From Planctomycetota bacterium (GTDB taxonomy: Bacteria; Planctomycetota; Phycisphaerae; UBA1845; Fen-1342): 5,249 nucleotides of DNA. A program made the translations under genes and the position numbers. Below are positions 5,215 through 5,249 of the stretch, piece by piece (positions within the stretch are counted from its first letter, which is position 1; each line of letters starts with the position of its first letter). The notes under the pieces were generated by a model. The model was not told the DNA's origin. It did not search any database and saw only the letters and a list, made by a program, of their open reading frames with translations. The DNA is taken from contig JAUWXH010000185.1 in assembly GCA_030616465.1 (NCBI GenBank), positions 1-5,249 of the forward strand, in the 5' to 3' direction.

Positions 5215-5238
5215 CATGTCCGCTCAGACGCGGACATG
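5215..5238 (+). terminator. perfect 9-bp-stem hairpin downstream of the peptidase gene
   Basis: CATGTCCGC (5215-5223) and GCGGACATG (5230-5238) pair without mismatch around the 6-base loop TCAGAC, 87 bases after the peptidase stop. No T-run follows (CCGCCCGTCTA), so it may be a Rho-independent-like terminator lacking its tail, an mRNA 3'-end stabiliser, or an operator for a gene beyond the window edge. Confidence 0.45.
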
Positions 5239-5249
5239 CCGCCCGTCTA

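Noticed and set aside
1..5249. CRISPR array, tRNA/rRNA, insertion sequence or phage/defence genes
   Set aside because: No regularly spaced repeats, transposase or integrase motifs, terminal repeats or tRNA-like folds were seen on either strand.

Overview
This is a GC-rich window from a bacterium. The coding frames have strongly G/C-biased third positions. One gene carries a type II (lipoprotein) signal peptide and another a type I signal peptide, which suggests a Gram-negative-type envelope. The mix (a tiny glycine-rich lipoprotein, a cysteine-cluster protein, a large exported metallopeptidase, little operon structure) would fit an environmental lineage such as Planctomycetota or Myxococcota. 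No gene here is diagnostic, so the lineage is a guess.

Layout: bases 2-382 are the 3' end of an unrecognised + strand gene whose last 200 bases look degenerate or out of frame. A 67-residue lipoprotein gene (227-430, -) runs antisense to that tail and has a plausible promoter of its own at 471-500. A possible terminator hairpin at 618-637 then separates it from a two-gene minus-strand operon. That operon is transcribed from about 1910 leftward: a YkgJ-type cysteine-cluster (Zn/Fe-chelating) protein (1023-1877), then an Mth938-like (DUF498) protein (670-1026). The two genes are joined by an ATGA stop/start overlap. A compact 135-bp divergent region (1878-2012) separates the operon from a + strand integral membrane methyltransferase of the isoprenylcysteine carboxyl methyltransferase/phospholipid methyltransferase type (2013-2690). 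This region contains a 9+9 bp inverted repeat framing the operon's candidate promoter and a small hairpin abutting its Shine-Dalgarno. A gap of about 370 bp (2691-3060) follows, then a 688-residue exported zinc metallopeptidase resembling family M3 (3061-5127), followed by a perfect 9-bp-stem hairpin (5215-5238).

The only clear functional unit is the translationally coupled YkgJ/Mth938 pair; the other genes look like single transcription units. I see no transposase, integrase, CRISPR array, tRNA or rRNA, and no sign of a defence island or biosynthetic cluster. The parts most worth a second look are the exported M3-like peptidase, the structured divergent regulatory region, and the antisense overlap/frame loss at the left edge.
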